64,000 nt of DNA from Centrapalus pauciflorus (lineage: Eukaryota > Streptophyta > Magnoliopsida > Asterales > Asteraceae), in assembly GCA_020465985.1 (NCBI GenBank), contig JAANYP010002012.1, forward strand, positions 248,001 through 312,000, read 5' to 3'. Below the pieces are notes generated by a model, which saw only the letters and a list, made by a program, of their open reading frames with translations, did not search any database and was not told the DNA's origin. Position numbers and translations under genes: made by a program. Positions 1-11,262 of the stretch are shown here, piece after piece; position 1 is the first letter of the stretch, and each line of letters begins with the position of its first letter.

Positions 1-815
1 TATAGGTGGCATCAAAGGAGATGAGACATATCAAGAGGGAGACTCTTGAAAATGTCACGAAAACACTACATATTATGATTACATCTAGGGAGTGTGTAGC
101 ACCAAAAATCATCAGGGCCCGCAGTACCCGATATCGTACTCCCACCAACAATGAAGTACGACATCATACTCCGAGATCATCGGCAGTATGGCTATAATGT
201 AAATTACACACAGTAATGCACTATGTCATAAGCAATGTAATAAACATGTACATGTTAAGATTAACCACATAAATTAAGTAAGGTAATAGAATAACCATAA
301 CCATCATAGATAGATAAGGTAAGGCATAAGCATGAAGCCATTGACATGATAATGAGAAACGAGCAAGTAACATCATGTATTTGGTACAAATATATCACTA
401 GTACTCACAATCAATATATTAATAATCATGTCATTAGTATTCTAACATAACGTGTTGTCATAGAGTTAGCCAATGCCTCTTCCATAAGCTCCAAAAGTCG
501 CCGAAGTTAGTTACAAGAAACCTAAACATAACATACAATCACCAAGCATGTTAATGACGAGTATATGTAAGAACAAACTCTTAAACTAACTATTATGTAC
601 TTTTTATGGACTTCTAAGTAAGTACCTATGTCCCTTAATATGAATTAGAATCCATCTCAACTACGTTTATAGTTTAAGATAGTCACTTATCATGTTTTAG
701 CAGGTGATTGGTGATTCTAAGGCCTAAGCAACACATCCCTACACTTGAGTTGCTTATATCGGTTCCTAAAGGAAAGTTCATACATCAATATGTGTCCTTA
801 CAAGTTTCCTAATCG
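1..815. other. Gene-free AT-rich stretch, possible old LTR debris
   Basis: No ORF of substance and no recognisable protein similarity is visible. Some phrases, such as a spaced series of short CG-containing motifs near 100-190 and a 'cggttcctaaagg' phrase near 755, loosely resemble the long Gypsy LTRs elsewhere in the window. An eroded Gypsy LTR that received the solo Copia LTR is therefore possible. This is weak inference. Confidence 0.3.
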
Positions 816-820
816 TAATT

Positions 821-1479
821 TGTTGGGAAATATTCTAAGTATGTCAAGCTGTTAGATAGATTTCTCAAACTGTTAGTAGATTTTCTGTGTAATTACAAAG
901 CTCAAGCTATTAGTTGAGTATGTTCGAGCTGCTAGTTCAAAAGTTCAAGCTACCAGTGCAAAAGTTCAAGCTGCTCAACAGATAAAGTTCAAGCTGCTCA
1001 ACAGTTTAACAAACAGAAAGTGCTGAAATTCAGGAAAAGATTTATATTTGAAGATTCAAGCATATCTACTACCAGAAGAAATCAGAGTTCCTCAAGGATA
1101 CAAATCAGAAGGCTTTATATATAGATAGAATAGGTTTTTCTATTGTAAGTCTACACGTACAAGTTTTATATTTTTTTCAATTGTAATTGCTTTCTGATTA
1201 AGTTTCTCAAGCCTCTAAGGTTGTAAAACCCTAAGAACAGTTTGTGTTCTTCGTCTAATCAAATAGATTAGAGGTGATTGTAATAAGTGAGCTGGCAATA
1301 CAAAAGATTTGATTTTTTATTATATTTATGTGTTATTTGTTCTGAAAGTTTTTCTTAAAACAATTAAGTGTTATTCCGCAAACTTCTTAATTGGACTTTA
1401 ATTCAATAAAGGTTATTGGTTTTTATACTCTGATTTATTCAAAACCAGTTAATCTTAGATGGTGATTTTTATCCTGACA
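821..1479 (+). mobile_element. Solo LTR, same Copia family as 19126-26241
   Basis: The sequence begins TGTTGGGAAAT and ends CCTGACA. It matches, in reverse orientation, the two LTRs of the Copia element at 19126-26241, including the repeated 'caagctg' phrases and the 'cctctaaggttgtaaaaccc' stretch. A perfect 5-bp target duplication TAATT flanks it at 816-820 and 1480-1484. No internal domain remains, so it is a solo LTR left by LTR-LTR recombination. It is visibly more diverged than the paired LTRs, so this insertion is older. Confidence 0.9.
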
Positions 1480-1484
1480 TAATT

Positions 1485-2942
1485 TGACTTTACAATACTT
1501 TAAACACTTAATTTAGAAGTACAAAACAAGTATAAGGCCCAAGTCAAACCAACCGAAGCTCAACATGTACATAGAGTTGGAGAAGACCATATCAACATCC
1601 AAATATTGTATGTCATTGGCGCATATTCAATCAACAAGTACATAATTATGTTTAATATTATTTTTAACGCATTCATATTAACATGTTCATTTTAAATCAT
1701 CAATTCATAATAATTATGCATATGTTCAAATGATATCATTATTAACAAAAAAATATGCACACATCTGTATGTATGCACATGTTTCAAATTAACACCTCAT
1801 TGTGTTATATGTAGCAAATCTGATCCATTACCAATATGCATATGTTCATTTAAATGATGAACTCATAATAAATAAGTAAAGCACATGTTGAATTGATATT
1901 ATTACATTAAGCTTGTATATTTACAAAATCATCAACTCATAATAAATAAGTCAATCATGTCAAGATTGAACTTGTACAAACATTTAACATTAAAAAAAAT
2001 GTTACACAAATGTTATAAATCCTAAATTTGCACAAGGGCATTTAGCATTACATGCACGCTTCAACGATTCAAAATTAACTAGTTCATAACTTCTTGACTA
2101 CTTATTCCATTATCTTCAAATAATGTCACTTCATGTTTGTTCAATGTGATTAATTCATACCTGTTGAACTAGATCATAATCAACAACATAAAAAAACACT
2201 GAATAAGTTCAAAATCATGTTAAAAAAACAAGTGATAATCACTCACATTTTAAAGTCACTGTCGAATACAATAAGAAATGTGGAAGTGTTTCGTTCAAAG
2301 CTTTGATGCACTCGCCGTCCAGGGGTGATGACAGATCCTTGGATTTAGGGGATATAATTCTTCAGGCAATTGCTTCCAAAAAGAAAACTGTTGATTTGTT
2401 GTAATTTGTGGGTGAGAGAGAAACACAGAGAGATACATAAAAAAATTTCAAAATAAAAATTGAAAGTGTTAAATTGAGGAGACTGATATATGCGTAAATC
2501 AAGGGTGACTTTAATTTGAATACTTATCCAAAATATTTTAAAAGATATTTTCTATTATGTCACTAATTAAGTTATAGATATATTCCGATTATACCCTTCT
2601 GTCCAAACGCTTACGTTTTTCGAAAAGAAATTTTAAAAATTTAAATTTAATTAATTACTATTACAAAATGATTGACTATAATTGGCAAACATGGTGTGAT
2701 TCTAGGACTCCACTTTAATATGGGATTCCATGGAAGTTGAGTATATAATCAGGTGAGAAGAAACCAGAGCACGCCACATGACAATACTCGTCAATAATTA
2801 AAAAGGGCAAATTAAGAATTTTGTTTTTTAATTAATTGAATATATAAAAATAAAATTGCTAAACCGAAAATAATGCTTCACGAAGGTGATTACATTTTAA
2901 TTATAGTCAACATTTATTGAAAAAGGGCATCACGATACATAA
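1485..2942. other. Gene-free AT-rich stretch
   Basis: No convincing coding region is present. The part at 1640-2030 repeats 'tgttcattt' and 'catcaactcataataaat' phrases and resembles MITE-type sequence such as 40860-41200. Around 2280-2450 the minus strand has a pyrimidine-rich, UTR-like segment, but no protein could be recognised in it. Confidence 0.4.
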
Positions 2943-2994
2943 CATGATACACATGATTCAACGTTAGATGATCAACCAATACATGGGTATGTAC
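2943..2994 (+). pseudogene. FAR1-like pseudogene, part left of the CACTA insertion
   Basis: A short open frame upstream of the CACTA element is in phase with the acidic open frame that follows the element at 27887. An in-frame TAA lies at 2940-2942, so either this exon begins here or the gene is broken. The insertion site duplicates TAC at 2992-2994 and 27884-27886. The assignment to the FAR1 family rests on the domain seen downstream at 28150-28460. Confidence 0.45.
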
Positions 2995-3012
2995 CACTAC
3001 TAGAAAACTGAA

Positions 3013-3365
3013 TTTTACCGACGGAATTTCCGACGGGAAAAATCCCTCGGTATTACCGACGGGTACAGACACATTTTCTGACGGGTTGTGTTTATGCAAA
3101 TTACCGAAAGATTACCAAGGGTATACCGACGGAATTTTCGACGGAAAAAATCCCTCGCTATTTCGTCGCTAATAACGAGCGTTTACCGATGGATTACTAA
3201 TCCGTCGGTAAACACGTCTCTCGGTAATCCGTCGGTAACATTCCCTCGATAAGCACTCGGAAATCCCTCGAAAACATTTCCTCGGTATGCCCTCGGTATG
3301 TCTTTTGTCGGTAATCCCTTGGTAATCCCGTCGGTAATTCCTCGGTAATCCCTCAGAAACATTAT
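3013..3365. repeat. CACTA left subterminal repeats
   Basis: More than fifteen short motifs of the form 'taccgacgg', 'ccctcggtaa' and 'ccgtcggtaa' occur in both orientations directly inside the left terminus. Such arrays are the known binding sites for CACTA accessory proteins. The ORFs that cross this region are repeat artefacts. Confidence 0.85.
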
Positions 3366-3579
3366 GTTTTCCATTTTCCAAAAAAATAGATCATTAAATA
3401 TGAATACAATTCAAATACACACGTACGTCCATATACATGTTAAAACGGAAGATATAAATTAGTTGTATTTGTTGATATTAATAGGTAATGAGTTACTTTT
3501 TTAACAAATAATATATATGTACATAATCCATATATATAATCGACTATAACATTAAATGAACAATAACTACTTGTTACGA

Positions 3580-4060
3580 TTTAAAAAGTCACTTAGGTTA
3601 TGACATTAAGCAAAAAGTACTTGTGAATGTCAAATATGGCTCATGATAACTTATTATAAACTGATAAAAACAACTAATGTTAGTTAATGTACAATGTAAC
3701 CCATTATAAATTTTTATAACCTATATGACCAATAAGTATTTGTTAATGTCCTACATGGTCCATCATAACAGGTTATATGACATAATATGAATAACTAGCA
3801 TTTGTGAAGGCCCAACAAGGCTTATTAGAACCTGATATTAACTCTTATGTTTGATAAGGTTCAACATGTTTTAATTAAATAAACAATACCTATTATAACT
3901 TTGTTACGAATGTAAATGAACAATTAGTAGTTGTCAAGGCCCAACATGACTCGTTATGATATGTTATGACCTAAATTAGTTGTTAAGGCCCAATATGATT
4001 CACTGTAACATGATTGTAACAACTAATGTTTGTTAAGATACAACATGATCCATTATAATA
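3580..4060. repeat. Degenerate tandem repeat inside the CACTA element
   Basis: Several imperfect copies of a unit about 60-75 bp long can be seen. Each contains a phrase close to 'tttgttaaggcccaacatg' followed by 'attataacatg'. No coding capacity was found. Confidence 0.55.
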
Positions 4061-4524
4061 TGATCGATTGGCCATCGTCCCTTCGAAGATTGTAGTCAGT
4101 ATTTGAATATTTCAAAATATCGTAATCATAACAAATGCCCAAAGACCCACATTTCACTCGGTAATCCTATCTCATGTATACTGTCTAGGGTTCACGCATA
4201 ACAAATGTCGGATTTGAATATTTTAAATTATCGTAATCATAATAACACAATCCGGTCCATAAGAATGAACTTAAATTAGGAAGTCGATAGAACTTAGTTA
4301 AGTTGGTCTTCTAGCTATCCAGTCTCACTATTTTAATGCATACTTTAGCATTTAATAATTATTAAGTTTAGTTTGCAATTATTGTTTGTTCAACTTAAAA
4401 TGTTTCTTTGATAAGTGAACCTTATTTTATTAATAAATCGTTAATATATATTTATTCCATTTTGGGGTTATGGTCTAAATTAATCTAATTAAATGAGTAT
4501 ATACATTTCTAAAATGTTAATAAA

Positions 4525-4600
4525 TCCCTTGCTATTTCGTCGGTAATCTTTCGATAAACACATCTCTCGGTAATCCGTCGGGTACACATCTCGTATGGGC
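4525..4600. repeat. Second cluster of CACTA subterminal motifs
   Basis: The phrase 'tatttcgtcg' followed by 'cacatctctcggtaatccg' nearly repeats 3160-3230. The 1.2 kb between the two clusters may be an insertion flanked by a partial duplication, or the left subterminal region may extend this far. Confidence 0.5.
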
Positions 4601-6303
4601 TTTGTACTTAACCCTGTTTATGCTAGACATGAGCTTGCTTGAGACGGTTTGATTCGCTGGCTTGGGTTATGGGTTCTCAGAATCATAGACTTAGCTCATC
4701 TCACCTGCACCTTATTTTTCTTTATTGATAGTTCAAAGTTTAATGTAGTTGGTCAAGTTATTAAGAATTTCTGTGTTTATCAAAAATTCATTGATGCAAG
4801 CTGATTGGTTGATATAATATGGTTCATTGATGTTTCCCTTCACTGCATTAGCCAATTTATCAATGGAAGGTTATGCAACCGTCCTTTCTGATCATCCTTT
4901 CGGCTACTAATCTACAACTTCACCAAACATCGTCAATGGCTTTTGCTTTGCGCCTTTATCATTCATTTGGATTTCTTTTGTACTTAATATATGTTTTGTG
5001 CTTTTAATTATTTTATTTCTACAGAACTTTCGTATGGTCCAACAAGTATTGTTATTTTCGTGGTATAGGTTGTATTGGAAACTCTAACAGTTAAATCATA
5101 AAATGAACAAAGTATGTAATCCTAATTCGTGGATAGTTTATGCAATGAAGTATTGGGATTTTACTAAAATTTGTTGTAGACGATAGGTTATTTAGGATTT
5201 TGTTGTGTCTAAAGTGGGCTTTGGTTACGTCTTATATCAGAATTTTGACATTTCATGGCTTGCGTTCATGCTCTAAGTTTCATTTTTTTTTTCGAATCTT
5301 TACATACTTTAAGAGTATGTTTTGCTTCACGACTTAAGCTTATAATAAAGCTTTAAACACTTTATGATTAAGCATGATATTAATAAATATTGGAAGCTTG
5401 TCAAACATTTAATAAGCATCACAAACTAAAGTTTTGAACCAAAGCTAATTTAAAGGCACAATCAACATGAAAATTTGCCTAAGTGTGTGAGTTTCAAACC
5501 CATACATCTCCTGAGTCTCTGACTCAACAGGCCACTCACATGCTGTGAGTTTCAGTCCTGTACATTCCTACACACTACTGAGTCTCAGACTCTTTGCAGC
5601 CCCCCTTCCCTTGAATCTCGGACTCAGCACACACACACATACTTTCACTATTTGGAAGTCTTAGACCCCATTGCACAAACAACAGTTGTTAAGTTTGAGA
5701 CTTTTTGCTGCACAACGCTTTAAGACTTTAAAAGTCTCAAGAGTCCCTCTTTATACACAGCGCAGTCACAAACACACAGGCGCAAAGACTCACAACACAC
5801 CAGCACTATATGTTTGTGTTTTCAGTCCATTTCCAGCAACAATGGCAGAGGATTAGGTGATATAGGTGCCTGATTGATCAACAAACATCTAATATAATTA
5901 TATTGCCAAGGCCGAAGGCCTATTGGCCGGCTTTTCTCGACAAAACAGAAAGGACAATATGAATCGAAACATTACATAAATCTCAGACTTTTGATTTCAA
6001 AATTGAAATTAAACCTCTCAAAAAGTTTATATAATCAATTAAACACAATAAGAATTACATGCATAAGTTTTATTTCATCTTTGTTGTACTAAACCATTTC
6101 CAATTTTGTGTTTTGATAGCTTTTGAACTCATTCGATTTCCAGGAACCGTAGGTTCCCAAAACACACAACAACACATTTTAGATAGCAAACTTTACCTTT
6201 AAATCTTGTAGCTTCCTGATGTTTGATGCTTGCTTATGGATTCTTGCTTGACTCTTTGATTTTTTATGCAATTTTTATGATGACTTGTGAAGAATCGTGG
6301 CTT
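4601..6303. other. CACTA interior without recognisable gene
   Basis: No protein similarity was found in any frame. The part 5500-5740 holds a cluster of GAGTC/GACTC palindrome-like motifs and short CA runs. The left junction of the triplicated unit lies at the GA tract that begins at 6304. Confidence 0.45.

Positions 6304-6343
<40 letters not shown>
6304..6343. repeat. (GA)n microsatellite, start of tandem unit 1
   Basis: A nearly pure GA run of about 40 bp. Equivalent GA runs mark the start of unit 2 (7862-7929) and unit 3 (26495-26511), each just before 'gagaatttgatttctttt'. The run therefore lies at the breakpoint of the tandem duplication. Confidence 0.9.
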
Positions 6344-6918
6344 TAGAGAATTTGATTTCTTTTGTAATGTTAACAATGAGACCAGATACAAGGATTTGGG
6401 GAGTTTTTATAATTGATGTAAATTGTTTTAATTTTGTTGCTGATTGTTTTAATTTACACTTGGAGGTATTTATGTTTTCTTTGTATAGTTTTGTTGATAA
6501 TCTTTGACTAATTTAATGTTATATATTGGTATTAATAGAAGCACACATGAGAAAATATTGGATGCTTCATTCTGCTGAAATCAAGGCTGCAAGAATCTAA
6601 GTAAGTTGGTTAGCTTTATTTTTAGCTCAGCTCCATCATAACTAATCGCCTTATTTTTTTTTTCTACAATCAAGGCAGCAAAATATTGGATGCTTAATTC
6701 TCCAACATTAATTGCATACAAGGTCTATATACTGTTAAAATCGTTGTTTAGGATTGGGTTACTTGCAATTGTGTAGAAGTATTGGAACTATCTAGACTAT
6801 CATTGATGTTTCATTTCAAGTATTTCAATGGTAACCATTTTATATATGTTTAATATGTATAGGTTTAATGCTTGTTGGCAGAAAAAATAAAGAAATTGAA
6901 GCACACATGGAAGATTAA

Positions 6919-7092
6919 AAGAAGGAGATGGGGCTAGATATGGAGGCACGTATGGAAGATCAAAAAAGGGAAATAGAGAAAAGCTTTAAAGCATTAAATG
7001 ATGTGTTGCTAGCTAACTTAACATCAATTTCAACACGTCCCTCTCAATCGAAATTGTTGTTTGATAAAAAGGCATTTAGGATGTTTGGTTGA
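6919..7092 (+). pseudogene. CACTA transposase-like 3' exon, unit 1
   Basis: The open frame encodes a charged peptide containing EMGLDMEARMED and KSFKALNDVLLANLTS and ends at TGA 7090-7092. Short charged helical tails of this kind are typical of the C-terminus of plant Ptta/En/Spm transposase-family proteins. An in-frame TAA at 6916-6918 lies just before it, as it does in the other two copies, so the upstream join is probably a splice site or the gene is dead. The family assignment is an inference from context (CACTA ends) and composition. Confidence 0.5.
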
Positions 7093-7309
7093 TTTTTGTT
7101 GACGATGCTGTCGAATTCTATTTGTGAATATTGTTATGATACAAGTATGTTAATGGCATCGGAACGTTACCGATGAATTCTATTAAATTAGAATGTTAAT
7201 TATTAATTTTGATTTTGTAATGGTATTGGATTACTGGATTATTACAGTTATTGATTAAAAAATACAGGAAATATTTAAAAAAACAGGTAATCCTTTTTAT
7301 TTTCCGAAT

Positions 7310-7600
7310 GCAATTTCCCTCGGTGTTCCCTCGAAAATTCGTCGTTAAGCCCTCTGAAAGCCCTCAGTATGTCTTCGGTACATAACCTCGGTAAACCGTC
7401 GGTAATTATGTCCCTCGCTAATCCGTCGGTAATATTGTCGCTCGCTAATCCGTCGGTAATATTGTCTCTTGCTAATCCGTCGGTAATATTGTCCCTCGGC
7501 AAATAGTTGGTAATATTGTCCCACGTTAATCTGTCGGTAAATTCTGTCGGTGTTCCATCGGTAAATATACCCTCGGTAAACAGTCAGTAATTTTTTCTAA
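7310..7600. repeat. CACTA right subterminal repeats, unit 1
   Basis: Repeated 'ccctcgctaatccgtcggta' motifs, about 30 bp apart with 'atattgt' spacers. The same array is found at 18765-18965 and 27480-27870. Confidence 0.85.
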
Positions 7601-7605
7601 TGGTA

Positions 7606-7859
7606 ATTGAAGTGATATCATTAATATACACACTTGTTGCTATCTAAAATACGAAGATGATTCAACATATCAAAATTATGCCGAATCGATTTCCCCGAAA
7701 AGGTATAGAGTACTATCGTCCCAAAGTTGATAAGTAGTCTTACTCCAAGAATTCTCTTCGATCGATGATGCACTTAAATTTTATAGATCTTACGCAGATG
7801 ATGCTGGATTTGAAGTTAGAAGATCGACAGGCAGTCATGGTTATTGAACTCCTTTATCA

Positions 7860-7860
<1 letters not shown>
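7606..7860 (+). pseudogene. FAR1-like fragment between tandem units 1 and 2
   Basis: This matches 26247-26495 and 28010-28262. It contains the FAR1-domain-like stretch (F-x-R/I-x-DDxLKFYRSY, AGFEVRRSTGSHG in the best copy) but has a short deletion near 7745 and frameshifts. It ends in the GA run of unit 2. It is a duplicate of host sequence to the right of the CACTA element, not an independent gene. Confidence 0.65.
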
Positions 7861-7861
<1 letters not shown>

Positions 7862-7903
<42 letters not shown>

Positions 7904-7929
7904 GGGAGAGAGAGGGAGAGAGAGAGAGT
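7862..7929. repeat. (GA)n microsatellite, start of tandem unit 2
   Basis: A GA run of about 68 bp with three GG interruptions, at the same place in the unit as 6304-6343 and 26495-26511 and the longest of the three. Confidence 0.9.
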
Positions 7930-8503
7930 AGAGAATTTGATTTCTTTTATAATGTGAACAATGAGAGCAGATACAAGGATTTGGGGGGTTTTATAATTGA
8001 TGTAGATTGTTTTAATTTTGTTGCTAATTGTTTTAATTTACACTTGTAGGTATTTATCTTTTCTTTGAAGAGTTTTGTTGATAATCTTTGACTAATTTAA
8101 TGTTATATTTTGGTATTAATAGAAGCTCACATGCAAAAATATTGGATGCTTCATTCTACCTAAATCAAGGCTGCAAAAATCTAAGTAAGTTGGTTAGCTT
8201 TATTTTTAGCTCAGCTCCATCATAACTAATCGCCTTATGTTTTTTCTTCTACAATCAAGGTTGCAAAATATTGGATGCTTAATTCTCCTACATTAATTGC
8301 ATACAACGTCTATAACTGTTAAAATCGTTGTTTAGGATTGGGTTACATGCAATTGTGTAGAAGTATTGGAACTATCTAGACTATAGTTGATGTTTCATTT
8401 CAAGTATTTCAATGGTAACCATTTTATCTATGTTTATTATATATTGGTTTAATGCTTGTTGGCAGAAAAAATAAAAAAAATTGAATCATGCATGGAAGAT
8501 TAA

Positions 8504-8653
8504 AAGGAGGAGATGGAGCTAGAGAAGGAGGCACGTTTGGAAGATGAGAAAAGGGAAATAGAGAAATGCTTTAAAGCGTTAAATGATGTGTTGCTAGCTA
8601 ACTTAACATCAATTTCATCATGTCCTTCTCAATTGAAATTGTTGTTTGATTAA
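8504..8653 (+). pseudogene. CACTA transposase-like 3' exon, unit 2
   Basis: Second copy of the charged C-terminal exon (MELEKEARLEDEKREIEK, then FKALNDVLLANLTS). It ends with TAA at 8651-8653, a few codons earlier than unit 1, and shares this end with unit 3. Confidence 0.5.
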
Positions 8654-8727
8654 ACGCATTTAGGATGTTTGGTTGATTTTTGTTGACGATGTTGTCGAAT
8701 TCTACATTTGGATATTGTTATGATACA

Positions 8728-11225
8728 TGTGAAGACCACCCCTTACGGGGCAGTGCTCAGAGTCTAGGTCCCACAAATAGCAATACGTTATCAACCATAC
8801 TAAGATAGGGTAATTAAATTGCGGAATAATAAAATTACATGTACATACAAGATTAGGATTAAGTTTACATATTTCAAAATAAAGTTATAAAAGGGTAACA
8901 TCTAATCTAATCATAATATCATACATTACATCAAATCTACCCAGAACCACCACAATTGTTGTCTTCCAATCAGTACCAGAAAGATTTGTTGAGTAGTGGT
9001 CTAGAAAATCTTCAAAACTTGGATCTTGAATGACCTAAGTACTAGGTCCTGCAGGTGATTTTCCTTTGGCTTTTCCTGTAAAATATTAATGCAACATCTG
9101 TAAGCAAAGCTTAGTGAGTATATAGATTTTCAATATCAACATGCGTGTCAAGCGGAGTCATTAGTCTTAGCGTGATATGTCTTGGCTGCCGCTACAGCCC
9201 TCATGATTGAGATATAGTATCATAAGATCGGATGATGTTCAAGCCACACTCACGCTTAAATCGTGGGGATCAGCCACATACTGGGCTAGCTACCAGTAAG
9301 TCAATATGGCGGAACATCGGAGGTCATTACCAATTCATAAGAACTGGTGAAATAGCCGGGTCTAGAACAATAGACCATAAGGGCTAGTCAAGCTGAATCG
9401 ATCTATCAAATGTCTGATCAATGATGTAAGCATATGTCTTAGAAGTCATGATAGCAATGAATCATAAAGCAAAGTCTGAAGCAGTATTAAATGCAATATG
9501 AAAAGATAATCAAATAGCTATCATGATTCACTGGGCAACACCCAACCATGGTGTGCACAGGTCTCAATCCAGCTGATAAATGAATGTCAATAAATCTACA
9601 GCATCAATATATCTCAACCGGATCTATGCATGTTCAATCTGAATATCTATAACTCACAGGTCTGGGTCTTGGTCAAACAGATATATGAATCTGCCACCTG
9701 AGTTATCTCAGGATTTTGTCAATCTGTAATCTGTCAATTCTTTTCAAATCAGAGACCCGCTTTCAAGTCTTTAAGTCTTTAAATCTTTGTTCAGAATATA
9801 CTGAACCTGATCAAAATCATTCATGATAATATCATGTCAATTTCATCATCTTTATCATCATCATTTTAGTCTTTAAATTCTTTGTGTCAATGTTCAGATA
9901 TCAACTGAACCTGTCCAGAATTATCATTGTCAAATCATATCAATTTCATGTCTTTTTCATAATCTTTATTTTATCTGATTCTGATAACTGATAACTCTGT
10001 TAATCATTTGATTCATTTTTCTTTAATTTTGTAAAAATATCAAAATAGGATATCCAATTTCGGATCATCCGGATTCGGACCATCCGGATTCGGACCAATC
10101 CGGATCTGGCACCCGGATTCGGACCAATCTGAAATAGCCATTCTAATTCGGACCAATTAATCATCCGGATTCAGATTCATCCGAAATGGGCATCCCAATT
10201 CGGACCAAGCACACATCCGGATTCGGTTCATTATCCGAAATTGATACCATCCAAACTTGGATCATCCGAGTTCGGACCAACACTTAACAAAATATTTATT
10301 TGTTATCCGAAGTATGGGACCGAAATGGAATTCATCCGAATTTCATGATCCGAAATGGGACATCATCCGAATTCGGGTCATCCGAATTCGGATCCCACAC
10401 TTGTTATTTTTCCAGAAACTGTTCTTGGTGTTCTTGGTGTTCTTGGTGTTCTTCATACGGATTTTATTAATAATTATCAAACTTTCATTTTTATCAACAT
10501 GCAATGAAATATATTGATGTAATATCACTATTTGAGTGTTTTTATACTAATTTCCCTATTAATAACATCATTATTTGATCATGATTATCCAAAATTCATC
10601 ATTTTTGTCAAGAACACCATTTTTAACAAAATTTCTGATTTCTTCATTATTTGAACAATCTGATTACTAATTCTTGTTTCTGTTTCATTTATATACTTCG
10701 TTACATGTTTTTAAACACTTTAATCTAACATGCAAATCCTAAAATTTCATATCTAAATCTATTGGTTTCGGTTTTTACACAAAACCGAACAAAACCTATA
10801 AATATCGAAATTTAAGTAAAATTACCTCTAATCTTTGTTGATTCCAATTTGATTGATGATGTTTATAACTCCAATTGCCTTGAATCTTCAATCAATTGCA
10901 ATTTAATGAGAATTCTTGATGTTTTCTTGGGTTTGGCCGTATATGTAGAGAGAGAGTAGAGAGAGAGAGTGAAATTCTTAAATGGTTGTTAAATAACCAT
11001 TAATTTGGTTAATATATGTGACTTAGTTATATTTGTAGTTTAACCCACTAATCTTTTTTTTTGTATTTTTCATCTCTTTATTCGAATCATTTTAATTATA
11101 TCATAAATATAATTTAAATATAAATTTTCATTCTTAATTAATATTTGCAATATAAATAATATAACAAAATTATATTATTATCTCAAAATAACATTACATA
11201 ACTGATCAAAAGTTAGGTTGTTACA
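8728..11225 (-). repeat. 3' LTR of the Gypsy element (2498 bp)
   Basis: Matches 16119-18584. It is 32 bp longer than the other LTR: it has an extra 15-bp 'catccggattcggac' unit near 10070-10090 and two extra copies of 'ttggtgttc' near 10425-10445, against one T more in a T-run of the other LTR. A GA-rich tract lies near 10947-10970. Confidence 0.95.
10050..10395. repeat. ATCCGGATTCGGA / TCCGAATTCGGA motif array in the LTR
   Basis: About fifteen variants of 'tccgaattcgga' or 'atccggattcggacca' are spaced 10-40 bp apart; the core is a 12-bp palindrome centred on GAATTC. The homologous array in the other LTR lies at 17445-17770. Confidence 0.85.
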
Positions 11226-11262
11226 GAATGGGCTCCACCACGCACAAACTTCGTCCCCGAAG

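Larger units (their letters stand above)
6304..7605 (+). repeat. Tandem unit 1 of the CACTA right end (terminus deleted)
   Basis: From the GA run onward this segment is closely similar to 7930-8727 plus 18590-18993 (unit 2) and to 26512-27883 (unit 3). It includes the transposase-like 3' exon and the right subterminal repeats. Unit 1 lacks the terminal TAGTAGTG and roughly the last 300 bp found in the others. It passes directly into FAR1-like sequence at about 7606. Confidence 0.8.
7862..8727 (+). repeat. Tandem unit 2 of the CACTA right end, left part
   Basis: This is homologous to 6304-7150. It is interrupted by the Gypsy element at 8728 and resumes at 18590 after the ATACA target duplication (8723-8727, 18585-18589). 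The right part runs to a complete CACTA terminus at 18993. Confidence 0.85.

Noticed and set aside
3169..3381. ORFs rich in RGITDG/RGN-type repeats, also at 7275-7502, 18642-18934 and 27557-27778
   Set aside because: They are translations of the CACTA subterminal repeats, not proteins.
10257..10517. ORF in the Gypsy LTR (also 17633-17875)
   Set aside because: Low-complexity translation of the motif array. It is present in both LTRs only because the LTRs are duplicates.
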